From positions 8,473,001 through 8,537,000 of the forward strand of contig NC_134028.1 of assembly GCF_964204645.1 (NCBI RefSeq): a stretch of DNA of 64,000 nucleotides, written 5' to 3'. The position numbers were made by a program, and so were the translations under genes. How positions within the stretch are numbered: the first letter of the stretch is position 1; each line of letters starts with the position of its first letter. This stretch comes from Tubulanus polymorphus (Eukaryota > Nemertea > Palaeonemertea > Tubulaniformes > Tubulanidae). Positions 1-13,779 of this stretch are shown here, piece by piece. The notes beneath the pieces were generated by a model that was not told the origin of the DNA, did not search any database, and saw nothing but the letters and a program-made list of their open reading frames with translations.

Positions 1-807
1 AAATATTGGACGTAAATAATGAGATGATGGATGACGGGGTAGAGGAAAGTGGAAGTGGTATCATCATGAATACGAAACCCTTTACGTATCGTACAGGTAC
101 TGGTATAGGTGTAGGCACTCCTCTCTTCTTGAACGCGTTCGCTGCCGACTACAAATATACTCGTACTTCCGGAATATATTCGTAGCTGATTCTTCTTATT
201 TACAGTTAGATATTTGCACTCTGGCACACGGGAATGACACAGTTCACGATTAGTTGGCAATGCGTAATGCTCATTGGTCAATATCTTGAGCAAAGGCTGA
301 CTATGTAACAGCTCCAGTGCCGACCTACGAGTATATTTGTAGCATCAATTGGGGGCGGCGCCATATTATCAAGCCCACAGTGAATGCGTTAATCTAACCC
401 TGGATAACTTTTAATCCATTGCCGTGACTTACCCCATCAGACATTCGATAAGTTATTCCAATTTTTACTTCAAGCTTGTGTTCTGGACCTCACCCCACAT
501 ATTTATAATCAATTGAATTAAAATGAGGACTACCAATGGGATACATTCCAAAGGACACCCTTTACTTTATTCATACAGTCAAACCCTCTAAGTAGACGAT
601 AAATGATATCTGGATTAGATCAAAATCTGATGAAATGATCTGAATATTAAAGGCAGGTTTTGACTGGAATAATTTCTTCAGCCCACACTCATTCAAAAAG
701 TCCGCCGTCGAAGGAGTTTCTCATTGCAAAGTTTCCTTGCTTTTCTTGATTTTCCAGATTGCCCTCGTCTATCCTAACTGATATTTATGTCGGTTTTTCT
801 ATCGTAG
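1..807. other. Non-coding or intronic stretch with a dispersed repeat
   Basis: No convincing exon was found. Positions about 150-365 form one copy of a dispersed repeat whose second copy lies at about 7375-7595. Both contain ACGAGTATA-type motifs, the phrase AATGCTCATTGG and end in ATTGGGGGCGGC. The stretch is probably an upstream intron of the CUB/EGF gene, because the first exon I can place (808) begins inside a codon. Confidence 0.4.
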
Positions 808-3800
808 ATTGTCAGCAAGAAATTGTAAATGAAAGTGAAGGATTCATTATATCACCTCTCATAATGGCTTTGTACAACGGATTTATAGAATGCAGTTGGA
901 CTCTAATTGGAGGTAAGATTTTGTCTCTCACCACCCAAGGATTTCGTAACAGTTTTGCATCGTCGTACCTATGAGGACTTAAACGGGAGCCCTCTTATTC
1001 GTTCTAGGTACTATCTTTGGTCCTGCCCCATGCATCTTGAGTTCAACTAGACTAATTGTGGTCTCACGCTACATTGTACTGAATTCCCAGGAATCTGAAA
1101 TTGGCTCCGGTACTATTGACTTACAAAGCTCTGCCTAATAATCAAGAAAGGGTGGCTACTGACCTGGAAACCTCAGGGAATCAGAAAAATCTGGGAATTT
1201 GACAAATTTTGGCAAAAACCTGTAAAACTCAGGGATTGCAGCTATGGTATTGACCACGTGTTTCTTAATAGATAGGCCCATGTGATTCATAAAATACATT
1301 AACTTTAACATTTTAAACAAAAGAGCTCCATTTCACCTGCAGATTCACTCAGGAAATTTTGTATTCTAATATGGAAAAATTAAGCGAAAACTCAGGGAAT
1401 TTGTTAATGGCAGAAACAAGCCACCCTGCAAGCGGTTAAAAGATTTTTTTGATTGATTGTCTTCAATTGCGGATTGCCTATTCATTGCCCTAAACAGTAG
1501 AACTCTATTTCGCTTGATGTATTTAAAGGCTTTTTTTCGAATTTTTTCAGGCCCTGATGCGTTGGGTATTAAGTTGGAACTAGATTCCGTATATTCTGAA
1601 AATCCTGATGCTTGTTTCGGTGATTTGTTCGCAAAATCGAAGATGAAACCGTCGGATTTGGATCGAAAAACGTTGATCAAAGAAAAATTTCTCATCGAAG
1701 AGAACGATATGTACGTATTACGTAATCATCTTCTTGAAAGAATTTCCTTAGCCCACCTGGGGTCCGGTTGCATAGTCATGGCTTAGACTTAAGACCAATC
1801 TAAGACAAACTTAGTTCTATAGCCAATATAACAACTTGAAACCAGTCTTAAGATTTAAGACCACTTAAGTCACGACTGTGCAACTGGCCCCTGGGACTTA
1901 AGGCTATTGTATTTGCTTTTCGTCTGTCATGCGTTTGTGGACAGAAATTAGTTTTCTAAGGAAGATTTTTGATACGCTTTGATGTCTACGACTTTCATTG
2001 TGAACTAAGAGTAAAAATCCCACGATAGATAAATCATTACCTAAAAAGTGTATTCACAGAGCTGCTATAAACGGTTTTTGATTTTCAGTAATTATTACTA
2101 TTTTATACTGAGAAATACTGATTTGATTTGTTTGATGCTTACAGAAATATGAAAGATGTTACTGAGGGTCTTACTGTTGATTACTGATTAGTTAGAACAT
2201 TTTCTTTCATATTTCGATTAATCGTTACTGGAAAAAGTTACCGATAGTATCTCAAAGAAGTTAGCAGCCCTGTATGTAAAATACTAGAAACCACCTTCAG
2301 TTCAGTTTCCACACGGAAAGATAAAAATGAATCTTCGAATGAATGAAGAGTCATTTTAGACCGAAGAAGGGTGGTAGTAACCACCTGAAATATTTCTAGT
2401 ATTTTAGATAAACTTTTTAGTAAATAATTTATTTATTGTGGCAGTTTACGTATGTATATTGTCTACTGATTCTCCATTGTGAACTGCTTGGAGCCGTTTT
2501 CTAGGACATTTTCTTATTTCTTTTTTTAGGTTCAAAAAGGCGAATTATGATTGCAAAAAGAGGGTGTTGACATTCAACACGAATGAAATAAAGATAAACT
2601 GGTCATCACAATTTCACAAACAGTTCCGTCTCCTTTACGTTATAGGTAAGCTATGTCGCCAGATATCAGGACATGTACGTTAATTTGAGGCTTTATAGTC
2701 AAGTTAACTTCCGGCTCCAGCTGTCTGGCCATTGGCTTGCCTCAAGAGACAACCCATTCTAATTTAGGCTCAGCGGGCTATTGCGTTAGCTTCTATATAT
2801 TTTGAATATTGAATATATAATTTGAATATTGAATTCTATATAATTTGTCTATTTGTTTTGGTGCCTGCACATAATTTGAACATATTTGCCACCATCAATT
2901 TGAAAAGTTGTAGCTTATGACATCTTCTATAATTGTGATCACTTTCAAGTTTTTGCTCACCACAAGGCTTTGAATATTGAAATTGTAGAATTTTCAATCA
3001 TTTTAGACCATATGCGAAGTAGGCAGGGCGAACTTTGGTTTTCGGAGCTAGTTGACTGGTGGTCGGAACTAATAACCGAATGCACTTAAGTCCCGTCGTA
3101 ATGTGTTTCACAGTGTCGGCCATCTTGGAACTGGGCCCGAACTACAGCGACCGTACTCAATCGCGTCAACCATTTCCGGACCATAGTTCCGACTAACTGA
3201 CATTCGGTTTTGTTTAGTTTGACAACCATAGTCGATTAACTCTGATAACCCAAGTTTTTGCCCATGCTGTCCCTGGACCCCAGTTATATTCAAATGTAGT
3301 TGGCAGTGTCCGATATCAGCATTTATTACAAACGGTGAAGAATAGTGGGAATTCAATTTTTACTGAGCCAAGCGTCCAAACTGCTCAGTTGCTCTCGAGC
3401 TGTTTATGCGGCAGTTTATTCCAATCTAACTTTGTTCTTACGAAGAAGGGTTCTGAAATCGATATCGCCCCGTGACGAGACGGAAGTACTGTAAATTCTT
3501 CGCGAAACTGAAGAGTTGTAGATTATGTTTCCGATTTTAATTCAGTTTCGTAAACAATTGTTGTTTTTGTGTAGATAGATTACGATGAGTGCAAACAGAA
3601 CAAGACGATTTGCGAACACAAGTGTATCAATACGTTCGGTGGTTACACGTGTCACTGTACGTCCGGATTCCTCGTCGACCCGCACAACAACAGTAGATGT
3701 GTGCCAAAACAGATTCAATTCGCAGGTATGTACAACCTAAGTCAAACCAGATAATGACTACTGTTTGAGAATAGTTGCTACTAGTCTTTTTAAGGGCTCG

Positions 3801-4792
3801 ACTACTTAAGAAATCTCAAAATTCTCTCAAAATCAGAATAAATTCTACCGGTATTTGACGATATATTGTACCATACTTAAGTCAGACCTGACAACTACTA
3901 CCTGTGTGAGAGTAGTTTCTACTTACTCTTTTACGGGGTTCTTACAGATCAGGGAGATCAAGCAAAATCAGGAAATTTCAGAATTATTTTTCCCTGTAGG
4001 GAAAATCAGGGAATTCTGTCTCGTTTCTTTGAAATCAGGGAATTTGAAAATTACCTCGGTCATTTTCTCAATGCAGTAAATTTTTTTAAAAGCAATTTAC
4101 ATCAGGACTTTATTTATTGCTTGGAAAATGCACCAAAAAGCAGTGAAAATTCAAAATTTTGAATTTTGTTAAGGATCATGCAATCGCCATGTTGGGTGCC
4201 TTTTTCGGTGACATTGCTCTTTTTTCTCCAGAAAAGAAGAACCCCCTAAAAAAAGCTGTGTACAAGCCTGGTGATGAGTGACAAACAGCCCCCACTGAGG
4301 ATCCTTATAATTTAATCAGCAATTTGAATTTTTGGGTGTCTCGTTGTTTTTGCTGCTGATTAGATGATCGTGGAATGTTGGGTCAAGGATCAGTAAAAAT
4401 CTGTGAATTTCAGTTTTCCAGATCTGTAAGAACCCTGTTTTCAAACCCTTACTTCAAATATCAAATGGTGATTGTCTGAAGGGGACGGGTACAGGCATCA
4501 TACGCGATACCTTTGTATTTACTTGAAACCTATGTGCATCGCGTAATCGGCTGTATTTTCAGATTCCTGCGGCAGTCGTTTGGTCAGCGTTCGCGGCAAA
4601 TTACGTTCGAGCACCGAACCGGAAGAGTATTGCGTTTACGAGATTAAACAGTCGATAAATTTTCGCGTGACGGTCGCGTTCTTCAAATTCGTGATTCCGT
4701 ACTCGGAAAACTGTACCGAAAGCTACATAGAAGTGTTCGCGCGCAACGAACAGGTATTGTAAAAAAATACATACCGGTATTGATGTATATAT

Positions 4793-4841
<49 letters not shown>

Positions 4842-7800
4842 TTTACTTATTTCGCATCTACCGGCTTTTAGGATCAACTGTGTTGATCGTTGATCCTTAG
4901 TGGAACCTCGTTACAGCGAATTTCGCAGGACCAGAGAATCTGTTTGTTATAGGCGATAGTTCGTTATATCTAGTATGAAATTAATCGAGTTGTCTTACTA
5001 GGGACGAAATTCTATACATGTACATGTGTATTTGTTATATTCGATGAATCGTTGTATCCGAGTTCATTGTAGCGAGGTTCCCGCTGTAGAATAATTCTGA
5101 GATCAACTTTTTGTAACTATTATCATGTATATCTTCAAAGTTGAACACGCTTACGACACAATTGTGTTGTGTACCAAGATTTCATCTTTATATGTTATTG
5201 CAAATCCCAGAACATATCGCGATTTTTGCGCTCAAAAGTAAAAATGTACTCAGTTAATCCTACTGGATCAGTTAATCCTATTGTATCCTGATCTTGGCAA
5301 GATCAAGCCCAAGAGAATCTATGTGCCAAAAGTGCTCAAGCCGGTTTCATAGACGCAGAATAGACGCAGAGTAGTTTGGTCCTTGCACGAGGGTTATTTC
5401 GGGTCAAATATGTTCCCCAAGATAAGTTATTTGATACTCAGAAATACTACTTACAGTAAGTAGTAATACTGTATTCAACATCTATGAAACCGGCCGCAGA
5501 TTTGCTGGTGCTTGATAGAGATAATTTAGCAGTTGGTACTAGATAAACGGGCAGTATTTCGTGTAATTGGTGTGATTGTATTTTTTGTAGAGTTTAAAAG
5601 GTCGGTTTTGTGGAAATCGCCACCCGAATGTTCTGACTACGCCGACTGGCTATATAAAGATCGTCGTTTACACTAACGTCACTCGTCAGGCTCAGTTACC
5701 GTTCTTCACCGCTTCCTACATAGCTCACATGTCTCAAAAAGGTTTGTCTTTCCCTCGATAGCGCCATCGTGATATTTCCGTCGAGTGCTGTACCCTTTCC
5801 TATGGCGGATTTCGCCGGTGGCTAAATGCAATACCGCAGGGCCGGGGCGTATAGAAAAACCATTAGCGATCAATCCAAATTTAAAAATATTGGCAAAAAC
5901 CATAGGAAAGGGTAAGTACTACTCGGAAATACAAATTTTAGTTCCTTCCAAAAATTGTAATTTTACCTGCCAATCGTCTCTATTTTCCGAGCACTATCTC
6001 TTGTTTACCTATACGTTATTCCTAGCCGGTTCTGAATGGTAGATCTTGATAATTCAGACTAGAACTACGTATGCCCATCTATGCTCACTTAATTTAACCA
6101 ATTTTAAGCTATTCCTGTTGTTAATCTGTTGCTAATGTTTCGATGTTCGTGTTCTTAATGTTCGCTTGGCTGACCGAGTCAACTGGCGCTTCCATTCAGG
6201 CTGTCATCTGAATCAAATGATCGATATGACCGCAATCAGTGTCAGTCTTACTGTAGCCGGTTCTGAATGGTAGATCTTGATGATTTGGACGAGAACTACG
6301 CATACCCATCTATGCTCACTTAACTTAACTAATTTTAAACTATTCCTGTTGTTAATTTGTTGCTAACGTAGAATCGCCACAATCAAATGTGGTGAATAGA
6401 TGATAGAATAAAATCAAAAGCCCCGCTACAGTAAACCTCGTCTTACTCGAACATGGCCAACTCAGAGACAAATTCATATTTCTAACTTCCTAGGCAAGGT
6501 TTACTGTATATTCAAATTTCCGATTAGAAAAACTGAATTGATTATCAAATGTTTAAAAGACGTAACATGTTGGTGTCACTTGAGAGCGTCCTCTGGTGTG
6601 TTATTTATCATTTCGTATAGAAATTTGCTTAATTTGTATTTGCAGCGAGATGTTTTTACCGATATCGCGGACGCGGCAACGTCACCAGTCCGGCGTATCC
6701 GGACAACTATCACGCGGACAACATGTGCATCTGGAAGATATCGGCACGCGGTAAAAACCATCTGGTTCTGAAGTTTCATTTCATCGACATCGAATCGACG
6801 CAGAATTGCGGATTCGACTATGTCGAAGTGCGCGACGGTCGACACAGGCGTTCGCCGTTCATCGGGAAATATTGTGGCAAAAAAATTCCTCCCGCGATCA
6901 TTTCATCAGGTATATATAGTGGGCAAGGGCTACAACAGGGTGGCTACTTACTTTCCTTTAAAGTCACAGAATACAGTAGAACCTCGTTGCAACGAACTTC
7001 ACGGGACCAGATAATATGTTCGTTATAACCTATAGTTTGTTATATCCAGTATGAAATTAACTAGATTCTCTTACTATGGACGAAATTCTATATTTGTTCT
7101 GATGAATTTTTGTATCCGAATCATTATAATGAGGTTGCACTGTATTCTGTATTTTGCAAAAAAGCTAGAAATCTGGGAAATTGTTGTCATTGCTAGGTTG
7201 GGCAAAAATCAAACAGTTTCGGTCTCACGTATGTCTTACATATTTGTTAATGGATTAGATTCTTAGCAGATCAGGTCAGGGAAAACAATGTGCATGTCAG
7301 GGAATAGTTGGGGGAAAAGCAACCCTGTATAAGGTCTGGCTGCATAATTATTAACGCAATCCTGAGTATACTCGACTACGAGTATACTCGTACTTCTGGT
7401 CCTGCCAGTACGAGTATACTCTAATCCTTCCTAATACTGTTAGATATTGTTCCTTATTAGCGAGCAATGTGAACCAACTGCTTCGTTCTCAATGCTCATT
7501 GGGCGATTTTGAACGGAGCCTGACTATTCATTACTGCCAGCGCCAACTATGAGTAATGGAGTATACTTGCAGTGGCGATTGGGGGCGGCACAGTAGTACA
7601 GTGGAACTTCGTTACAAAGAACTTCACAGGACCAGAAAATATGTTCGTTATAACTGATATTTCGTTATATCCAGTATGAAATTAACCAGATTTTCTTGCT
7701 TTTGACGAAATTCTATATTTGTTATATCATTCTGTTGAATCATTGTATCCGAGTTCGTTATATTGAGGTTCCAATGTATCACTGTGTAGTGAACGTGTTA

Positions 7801-8285
7801 GACAAAACAAAGAATCAACCTTCAATTAGGATTCAATCAAAGCGAGTGCTTCATCTATTTTCCGTCTCTTGGTCTAGATTCCATCACTTAAAAGACATAA
7901 CACCAAACCAACCCGGATTGATTCCAATAGCTTATCCTATGTTTCAGGGCGCCATCTATGGGTAATGTTCGCTTCCGACGGCACGCACAACGGAAAAGGT
8001 TTCATGGCTACGTTCGATAAATTTGAGAAAGAGCGACAAGACAACTGGACGAACCAAACGTTGACAAGACACGAAACGGAGATATATCGCCGGCACGTCG
8101 CCGAAAACAGCGGTGACAAACCTCTCGAGCAAAATCGAGATAGCGAGGGAAACGACGAGGTCAAGCTCGTCGACGCGGACATATCGAATGAGGACGATAA
8201 GCAGAACAGCAGCAATAAGTGGATCGATAAGCAAGAAGGAGATGGAGATAAGTTTATCAGCATTTCCGAGAAAGATCTTTTCTAA
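808..8285 (+). CDS. CUB-EGF-CUB-CUB extracellular protein (3' part of gene, 8 exons)
   Basis: Eight exons with consistent splice phases: 808-912, 1551-1710, 2530-2645, 3579-3725, 4563-4753, 5591-5741, 6646-6909, 7948-8285. They give about 490 residues; the 5' end lies upstream. Exons 1-3 encode a divergent CUB domain (DCQQE start, ECSW). Exon 4 is a calcium-binding-type EGF module beginning DYDEC, with six cysteines. Exons 5-6 form a second CUB (DSCG... GRFCG). Exons 7-8 form a third CUB (NVTSPAYPDNY, CGFDYVEV, then LWVMFASDG). The tail after the last CUB is acidic and ends in EKDLF. The module order CUB-EGF-CUB-CUB matches the C-terminal half of tolloid/BMP1 proteins, but the sequence is divergent and no astacin protease domain is in the window. 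It could equally be a protease-free CUB/EGF adaptor. Secretion is inferred from the domains; no signal peptide is visible. Confidence 0.75.
4798..4839. repeat. (TA)n microsatellite
   Basis: About 20 uninterrupted TA units lie just after the exon ending at 4753, in the intron that splits the second CUB domain. Confidence 0.95.
4899..5091. mobile_element. MITE-like element, GAACCTCGTT family, copy 1
   Basis: The element starts GTGGAACCTCGTTACA and ends with the inverted match GAGGTTCCCGCTGTA. The interior (GACCAG, TTCGTTATATC, AGTATGAAATTAA, GACGAAATTCTATA) recurs in copies at about 6973-7143 and 7600-7777. Short inverted ends and a non-coding core suggest a miniature DNA transposon; the pogo/Tc1 assignment is a guess. 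Confidence 0.6.
6026..6370. repeat. Duplicated ~115-bp intronic segment
   Basis: Two copies, about 6026-6139 and 6257-6370, start GCCGGTTCTGAATGGTAGAT and share most positions to TTGTTGCTAA. They are in direct orientation, separated by about 115 bp of different sequence, inside the intron before the last CUB exons. Confidence 0.8.
6973..7143. mobile_element. MITE-like element, GAACCTCGTT family, copy 2
   Basis: Begins ACAGTAGAACCTCGTTGCAA and ends ATGAGGTTGCACTGTAT, again with inverted ends. The core aligns with the copies at 4899 and 7600. It lies directly after the exon ending at 6909. Confidence 0.6.
7600..7777. mobile_element. MITE-like element, GAACCTCGTT family, copy 3
   Basis: Begins ACAGTGGAACTTCGTTACAA and ends TTGAGGTTCCAATGTA, with the same internal landmarks as the other two copies. 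A related but more divergent element with GTTGAACCTCGTTAATACGA lies at about 9087-9297. Confidence 0.6.
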
Positions 8286-11200
8286 CCATTTCGTTACTGA
8301 TTGTTCTGCCCCTAAACTGCTGGAGCTGATTCAAACTTTAAGAAAAATTCCAACGCATCATGGTGTCTTATAATGGACATACTGGTATATTGCGTCTACC
8401 CCGTGGCGCGGTGTAACGTCAGTTACTAATATTTCGCTGAATTTTTCAGCTACTTTTATATTTTTAAATCTCAATTTTTCGTTTCATCGGCATTGTATGG
8501 CAATTAACAAGTTATATATATATTATTGCTTCGTGAACTCTCGTGAGTGACTAGTGAAAGACGAAGATTGAAATTTATTTTTATGTCAGTTTTTATTTTT
8601 ACGATATGTTCGATTTATGTATGTGTATATTTATTATGTGAAATATGTTTATACATTTGAATCATGAGATTATTTTGCATACTTTTTCATGCACTCGGTT
8701 TGTACAATGAACCAGTTTCTAAAATTAACCTGTATGATCCTGGGGTATTTCGGAATGTAGCTTTAACCCTAGAAGGGCCTTGGGGGTAAGATTTCAATCA
8801 ATACTTGTATTTATTTACAAAATTCTTGTTTTTTTTTTTACTTGATATCGGCAGTTAACACCTATACGCCATCTATCCAAATTGGCTGCAATTAATGTAT
8901 CTTCTATGCTACGTAGAGCGTTATTGTTAAACCATATGACGTAAGGGGTAAGTCACCATTTAATGATGGTGTCTGGCTTGGAATTGTTTTATGATTTAAA
9001 GTTTCCTTAATTATTGCAACTCGCACAACTGTAGACCGGATGTAAAGCTGTTAATGCGATTAAATCATAGTTTATACAGATTATACAGTTGAACCTCGTT
9101 AATACGATGCTGTTTAAGATGGTTTATTGCGATGATTTCCAACCTGCACCGACTGAGTAGTCTAGTACGTAGCCGTCGTTCCCCAAACAACCCGTAACAA
9201 CGACTGGTATTCAGACTACCGACTGAGATATTTATATCAAGCAAGCTTTGGATAATACGAAACCCGTTTAATACGTCATTAACTGTCAAACTGTAAAACT
9301 ATACATAATTTATTGTGCGTAGTAATATAATCATGCCCATCATCGAAGGAACTATGGTAATTGTCCCTTATACCTCAGGTTAAGTGGATCACGATTTATA
9401 AACGTCAGTGTATGTAACTCGGAATTATAGTCCGTACTGTTGTTCAGACCTAGCAGACACTAGTCTGATGCAAAACGTCGAATACAATGCTGATTGAATG
9501 TTCCACCCACCTGTCAACTAACTATAAAACGAACTTTGCCCTGTACGTTTAGGAGACAGATTCAATGAGATAATTTGGTTAGTTTCAAACTGGGAATTAT
9601 CCAGGTATCTAATCAACTAGTGATTATAAATCAACTAGTGATTATAACCAAATGATTTTCTGAGTTTAGATATTTTGCTAACTTCATTTTTAAATACGTG
9701 TGTCGTCGTGCCAAATCTTAACTATTTATCGTTTTAATAACAAATGAAATCGAATATTTTTTTCGTCGAATTCAAATATATTTCAAAGCAACGAATCGTG
9801 TATAGGAACCGGTAATTGTTATAACATACATGCAGTAGGACTTTTGGCAGAGGGTCCAACTGAAAGTAAAATCAAGCAGACTGCCTGTAGAGGGGTGTTC
9901 CCCCTCGATGTAAAACAATTAAGCGAAACTATGTTGAGACCGGATAATCGGAATTTGTGAAAGTAAGAGGTTTTATGCGTTTTAAATATCTCACTAATCC
10001 TAGCTGTAACCCAGAACCCAGGGTCCAGTTCCACAGTTGTGAACTAAGATCTGACTCAAGAGTTAGCTCATTGAAAATGGACTAATTTTAACTCAAGACT
10101 TAACTCTAACTCACAACTGTGGAACTGGGCCCTGCTCTTGTAATATCTTACGGGTTTTTTCAAATGAAATACACATATTAGACTAGTTGAGGTGCATGTT
10201 ATGTCGATATATATTTTTGTCTTTTTGATTCATGTATAACTTATCATACAAATCTGCTTAGGGCCCAATGTTCGTGTGGTTGCGATGGGTTCAGTGAACT
10301 CCCATGTACACGCACTATGGACCCTGGCCTATGTACCCCGTGGAATGTTACTTAGTTCAAGTCAAGAATCGGTAACTGCGAAATCCAAAAACCACCACTC
10401 ATCTCGAAAATGGCATACTACAGGTAAAATCTATCTAACAGTTCCTCCAAATCCGACATATGCAGGGTGCGCTATATCAGTGTCGGATCCAGGGATGTCG
10501 GTGGGGGTCCAGATCCGCGCCCTTAAAATTTTGAGGTCCCTTAGAAATTTAATCCTCAAATATTCCAGTCTGATCTATCTAAAGAAAGATCAGAATTTAG
10601 ATTGAAAACCGAAAAATACCAAAATTTTGTTGTGGCAATAAGCTGTTTTATTAATGCTAGATCTAAGAAATCATTGTGTTTGTGGAATGACAAAATTGCA
10701 ACGAAACTTTGGAAAAGGCCCTAAATTTAAAGTGTACACCCCCTCTTCTTCGACCCTGGATCCGCCCCTGCTGCATCAATCTGCAGCCTTGAACTCGCCC
10801 CATCCTTTATCTTTAAACGATCGTTAAAGCAATTATATCGACTAGATTTTTAGTGTCGTCAACTATTTTTACGTGTATCTTGTCACAAAATTGTTTATTT
10901 GCTACGCATTCTCTTTAGAATATTTTTTATATTTTATGCATTTACATTTACTCAATACAGTAGTTTGACCCATGCCGTCGACTCAAGATATTTTTTTCGT
11001 GTTTTTGATAATAAATACTTTTGGTAAACCGATAATTTGCGATTTGAAATGACCTTAGCGATCGCAAAGTTTGGTGAAAAATGAAATATTAGCTCCAGAA
11101 ATGGAACGAGCATATCATCGTCATATGTGAAGTTTTTTTGAAAAAACTGTATAGAGAGCTCTTGCATGAATGCTGTTCATCGGTGAAGTTTGCATGGTGA

Positions 11201-12698
11201 AAAAAGAGATTGTTCCAGAAATGGATGCACCATCAGCAGTTGTGGATATTAGGGTCACTACCAGTTTTCTTTTTTTGTTGGTGAAAAAAATAAACTAGTG
11301 GTAGGAATTTTCTTGAATTAAATTGATTAGAAAAAAAATCGATACCTTGTTTCTATTTTCTGCTGAGCTTAAAAGATGACGCCTATCTACCTTTTTCTAA
11401 ATTCGTGATCAAACTAACTATAACAGACCCGGCAGTTATAAGAATAATCTGGTTATAAATTTTGTAGCAATTTACAAATTGAACTGTCGATTAGGAGAAA
11501 CAAGGAAGTATCATTTTTCTTAGCTTAAGTTGTTTAAAAGGATTCGCTGGAAAAAACGTTTCTAGATATATGATTTTAAATCGTTTTAAAGAAAGAAATG
11601 ACGCTCTTTAAGTGATGAAATTCAATGTAGGTTTGTAGTACTACGGGTATGAAATTATCTATGTTAGATTACATAACTTCACTTCAGGTTTTAAACTAAA
11701 CAAAAATGATAGCTTGTTTCTCCTATCGGTGAGGCCATTTTGTAAAATGCAATAAAATTTGTTATTAGTTCATAGCTGTCGTGTCTGTTATGATCAGATC
11801 AGCTTGAACATGATTTGAAAAAAAGTAATGTACAGGGTAGATAGGCGGCCGGCCGGGTCTACTTTAAGCCAAGGTATCAATTTTTTTTAGCCTGAAGGAT
11901 GTGAAATTATAGATCCATGTTAGATTACATAACTTCACTTCAGGTTTTTAAAGATTTCACTAGGCCAAACTTTGGCCTCTTTCGATTTATGACTAACATA
12001 TTCTATCCTGCTCAAATTCATAATAGATCTTGACATCATCGTGCAAGAGAGCTCTACGATTTATTCTCTGTTCGTAGCTGACATCCATATGTTTTCATCA
12101 TTAATCCATGTATTTTGATATAATAAATACTCGATGTTCATTTCTTATATTTGAGAAAAACTACGTTTATTTCGTATCTTATCTGGAATTAACAGATATT
12201 CAACCGTTGTGACTAATTCAAAACAATGGAAAAGCAAGGATTCCTTCGACTAGGAGGGTACGAACATAGTACACTCAAACTTGTCGCTGACGATCGACGT
12301 GTCGTAGTCGACCCGAGCTGCAACTGATCGCGTCGCAAGCAGCCGTGAGTGGACCTACGCTCACCTTTAGTCATCGTTCGTAGATGGGACCATCATTACC
12401 GGTACATCCTAACGTTGACTTGATTTTTATAAATTGTTCTTGAAACGCGGTCATAGACGACAACGGTTCTTGGGCTCAGGCTCGAACTCCGAAATCATCA
12501 TGCAATAGATCCGCCACTGCATTTTGGATGTGTTATATCTGGGGCCAATAGCTAAAAGACAACTTTTTGAATTTCGACCCCGTTCCTCAGTTATGAGGTC
12601 ATCTTCAAGGTCGCAGTGTTTTTAGTGCCTAGTTCTGCCGCAAGGTGGTGCACTGGGTGCACATACTAACATTGTACCCAAGTTTTATCAAGATCGAC
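8286..12698. other. 3' UTR and intergenic repeats, no gene recognised
   Basis: After the CUB gene stop codon the sequence is non-coding. Identifiable pieces are a divergent GAACCTCGTT element (9087-9297); a copy of the dispersed family with repeated AAGACTTAAC-type motifs ending in GGAACTGGGCCC (about 10030-10130; relatives near 1810-1890, 44210-44290 and 46120-46200); and a direct repeat containing GTTAGATTACATAACTTCAC at about 11660 and 11925. Short open frames here, such as 10276-10605, show no domain or splice context. Confidence 0.5.
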
Positions 12699-12754
12699 CC
12701 ACTACGAGCAAAAGGTTGAAAGCCTGTTTTGGTCGATGGCGAGTGACGTCACTA
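12699..12754 (+). repeat. ~55-bp repeat, left member of an inverted pair
   Basis: The segment from CACTACGAGCAAAAGGTTGA through GTCGATGGCGAGTGACGTC is the near-perfect reverse complement of 18604-18657. The two copies bracket 5.9 kb that contains the SGNH/PHD gene and the large hairpin. They may be ends of one mobile unit or two copies of an unrelated short repeat. Confidence 0.7.
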
Positions 12755-13779
12755 GTACAAATTCCGAGCGGTTCGAATCCCACAATACGCCAAAATCACT
12801 ACGGCCGCTCTGAGCGCACATCGCATTTCAACGTTGCCGTTTAATAAGGGTTAGAAGTACATTGTATTTACTGCTAGTGTATGTATATATCATGTACGGT
12901 TGCGAGAAATCCCTGCCCTAGTTAAACAGTAAGTCCACTAAATCTTTAAATTTTAAGTTGTTTAATGAAACTATTATTGTTTTAAATTGTTAAAACTGCA
13001 AACTATGGTTGTCGAAGATGCACCTTCTTCACATCCTTTGAAATCCTGGATAGCATCGCTGTCGGCAAAGACCTTCAGGTCTGTCTTCAACGGCACATCG
13101 CTTTGGAACAAGCGACTACTGTGTTATCAAATCTGAACTAGGTAAAAAAATGTTCCCCAAAAATAAAGACAAGTAAACGGATTAATTTGAGGTTTGAATG
13201 TTTTTGTTTATTTGTTGGTTCAAATCGAACCCTCGTCATCCTGATCTCCATAAATCTAAGAAAAGTATTCGCACACTTAAAACAATAAAATACGAGCAAT
13301 AAGCAATAACATCAGACTGGAGTAAGTAACTTTACTTAATTCACAGATACAATCCTACACAAAACAATAGCTATTCAGTGGCGGATCCACCCCTCTATTT
13401 TTACCGATGTAGCCGCAAATCTATGCGTTACTGAGTAAAAACCGAATGAAATCTTTCTATTAAGTAATGCTCAGAATGCACCTGCTTGCATCTATTTTTC
13501 CAAAAAATTTTTAGGAAGGGTCTTCGCGTTATCGGTGCTTGCTCTGGAATGGCTTACAGCCATCTGTTGTTGCTTTCATTTGCCCCCCCCCCCCCTTCAA
13601 AATGCTGGATCCGCCCCTGAGTGCAGACAAAATGATCGACAAAGACATACAGAACTCTAAAACAACAGTTAACAATTTAAGCAACGATAGACAAAACAGA
13701 TAGCTGATTACTTTACAAACCTGTTGTCAGAACCTTAATTATTTTTACATGTACATACAGAGGACTGTTAACAATTCAA

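Noticed and set aside
10276-10605. 109-codon plus-strand open frame
   Set aside because: It spans dispersed repeat sequence and has no recognisable protein features.
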